Source: Paraliobacillus salinarum (GTDB lineage Bacteria > Bacillota > Bacilli > Bacillales > Amphibacillaceae). From it: a stretch of DNA of 64,000 bases. Under the pieces are notes generated by a model. The model made no database searches. It had not been told where the DNA came from and saw only the letters and a program-made list of their open reading frames with translations. Below, one piece after another: positions 63,221 to 64,000 of the stretch. The DNA lies in assembly GCF_014083865.1 (NCBI RefSeq), contig NZ_JACEFA010000005.1, forward strand, positions 1 to 64,000, read 5' to 3'. Both the position numbers and the translations under genes were made by a program. How positions within the stretch are numbered: the first letter of the stretch is position 1; the number at the start of each line of letters is the position of its first letter.

Positions 63221-63659
63221 TTACAAGAAGTATTTTTTAATAAATACATTTATTAAAATCTCTCTAGCACAGCAAATAATTTTACTGCGAAAGTAATTGT
63301 TATTACGAATTGAGAATACAGCTTGTAAAGAAGCAGTTATCAGTAGTGCGATAGCTGCTTTTTTTAACTAACATATTGATTCTATAAGCTAACAAAATAT
63401 TTACTTAATAATGGAAATGTGATGCATGTAGAATAAAGGCATCTAATACCTATTAAAATAGGGAACTTTTTTATAATGTTTACCGTCACTACAATAGAAG
63501 TTAGTCAGTTAGAGCTGTAAGTTGTTGATTTTACACTTATATCTAATTAACTTTAATAATAAAGAGCCCTATGCAACAAACAGGTGTAAAAACCAATAAT
63601 AAAAATGTAATGTGAAAGTAATGATAGGATGGGCATATGTATCTGAAAGGAAGAGATAT
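63221..63659. other. Non-coding region after the repeat array
   Basis: About 440 AT-rich bases. It contains the hairpin at 63331-63365 and a small CCTATT/AATAGG hairpin near 63452-63466 followed by TTTTTT. No gene on either strand was convincing. Confidence 0.5.
63331..63366 (+). terminator. Terminator hairpin
   Basis: AAGCAGTTATC (63331-63341) pairs with GATAGCTGCTT (63350-63360) with one mismatch-like G-T pair, then a T run. It may end the hem transcript or a transcript from the repeat array. Confidence 0.7.
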
Positions 63660-63842
63660 TTGGAAAACAAGAAAATTACAGTATTGATATTATTTTTTAT
63701 TTTAGGTTCTTCAATGGTGAGTAGTATGGATTCACTTAGTCATACGTTTAAGTCGATTTTTTTTGGTATCGCTATGACCGTTTTGATTGTTATAGGGATA
63801 ATAAGTTTATATCAATATTTCAGGAGTCTTAAGCTCAAATAA
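63660..63842 (+). CDS. Small two-helix membrane protein
   Basis: A 60-residue protein starting with TTG at 63660, 9 bases after AAAGG (in CTGAAAGGAAG). Two hydrophobic helices: ITVLILFFILGSSMVS and IFFGIAMTVLIVIGIISLY, with a short loop. A longer frame opens at 63612, but its first residues do not look like a natural start. Function unknown. Confidence 0.5.
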   Translation: MENKKITVLILFFILGSSMVSSMDSLSHTFKSIFFGIAMTVLIVIGIISLYQYFRSLKLK

Positions 63843-63987
63843 CTTGTATTTTAATAACATAGAGGTGAGAAAATGAAAAGTCGCCTTATTTTTCTTATAG
63901 TGCACCGTTAATAATCAGAAAAGTTAGAAAGATAGAATTTCATGTTATATTTATATGATGATATTTAATAAAGGGAGAGAAATAAAG

Positions 63988-64000
63988 TTGAGGAAAATGA
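63988..64000 (+). CDS. Start of a further gene (truncated by window end)
   Basis: TTG at 63988 preceded by AAGGGAGAG (63971-63979) reads (M)RKM and runs off the window. Only the translation start is visible, so no product can be named. Confidence 0.4.

Overview
The window is a low-GC Gram-positive, endospore-forming chromosome, most likely a moderately halophilic or related Bacillaceae (Gracilibacillus, Virgibacillus, Oceanobacillus or Paraliobacillus type; the genus is inferred from gene order and protein resemblance, not from a search). Spore genes (sspI, gerE, gerM), a T-box in front of pheST, and gene order close to the Bacillus subtilis ysdA-to-hemL segment support this.

Layout. 1-225: tail of an IS3-type insertion sequence. 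538-5439: ysdA, a TVP38-type membrane protein, ysdB, a dimeric dUTPase, the M42 peptidase ysdC, a lytic transglycosylase, sspI and the rRNA methyltransferase ysgA. 5505-9308: T-box leader and pheST. 9482-19314: small unknown genes, rnhC, then zapA, cvpA, polX, mutSB, a DUF350 protein, trxA and uvrC (cell division, repair, redox). 19375-28907: yslB, a giant YhgE/Pip protein, gerE, an excalibur-domain protein, a MarR regulator, racE, gerM, rph, rdgB and a phosphodiesterase. The etf/fad and sdh genes that sit within this order in B. subtilis are not here.

29046-29196: tRNA-Gly(TCC) and tRNA-Arg(TCT). A 12.4 kb integrated element (29171-41584) starts inside the 3' end of tRNA-Arg and is bounded by a 29-bp direct repeat. 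It carries a tyrosine recombinase, regulators, an archaeo-eukaryotic-type primase, a block of unknown small genes, and a single tail-tip-like phage structural gene with a His-rich C-terminus. No capsid, terminase, portal or lysis gene is recognisable. The probable terminator of the tRNA operon lies just beyond the right repeat, 12.4 kb from its tRNAs. This element, which could be a phage satellite or a heavily reduced prophage, is the best candidate for an undescribed system in the window.

41861-47745 is accessory: three small genes resembling orphan immunity genes, a lipoprotein, a voltage-gated-type potassium channel, a dihydrofolate-reductase-fold protein, a large Cys-rich protein with three Ig-like repeats (possible spore-surface protein) and a lone holin-like gene.

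47794-62882 returns to core genes: the TPR protein ysoA, tig, clpX, lonB, lonA, engB (protein folding and proteolysis plus a ribosome-assembly GTPase), a small membrane protein, and hemA-hemC-hemD-hemB-hemL, which make the tetrapyrrole precursor uroporphyrinogen III from glutamyl-tRNA. hemX is missing between hemA and hemC. The window ends with a non-coding array of 52-bp palindromic tandem repeats (62945-63220), a small membrane protein and the first codons of another gene.
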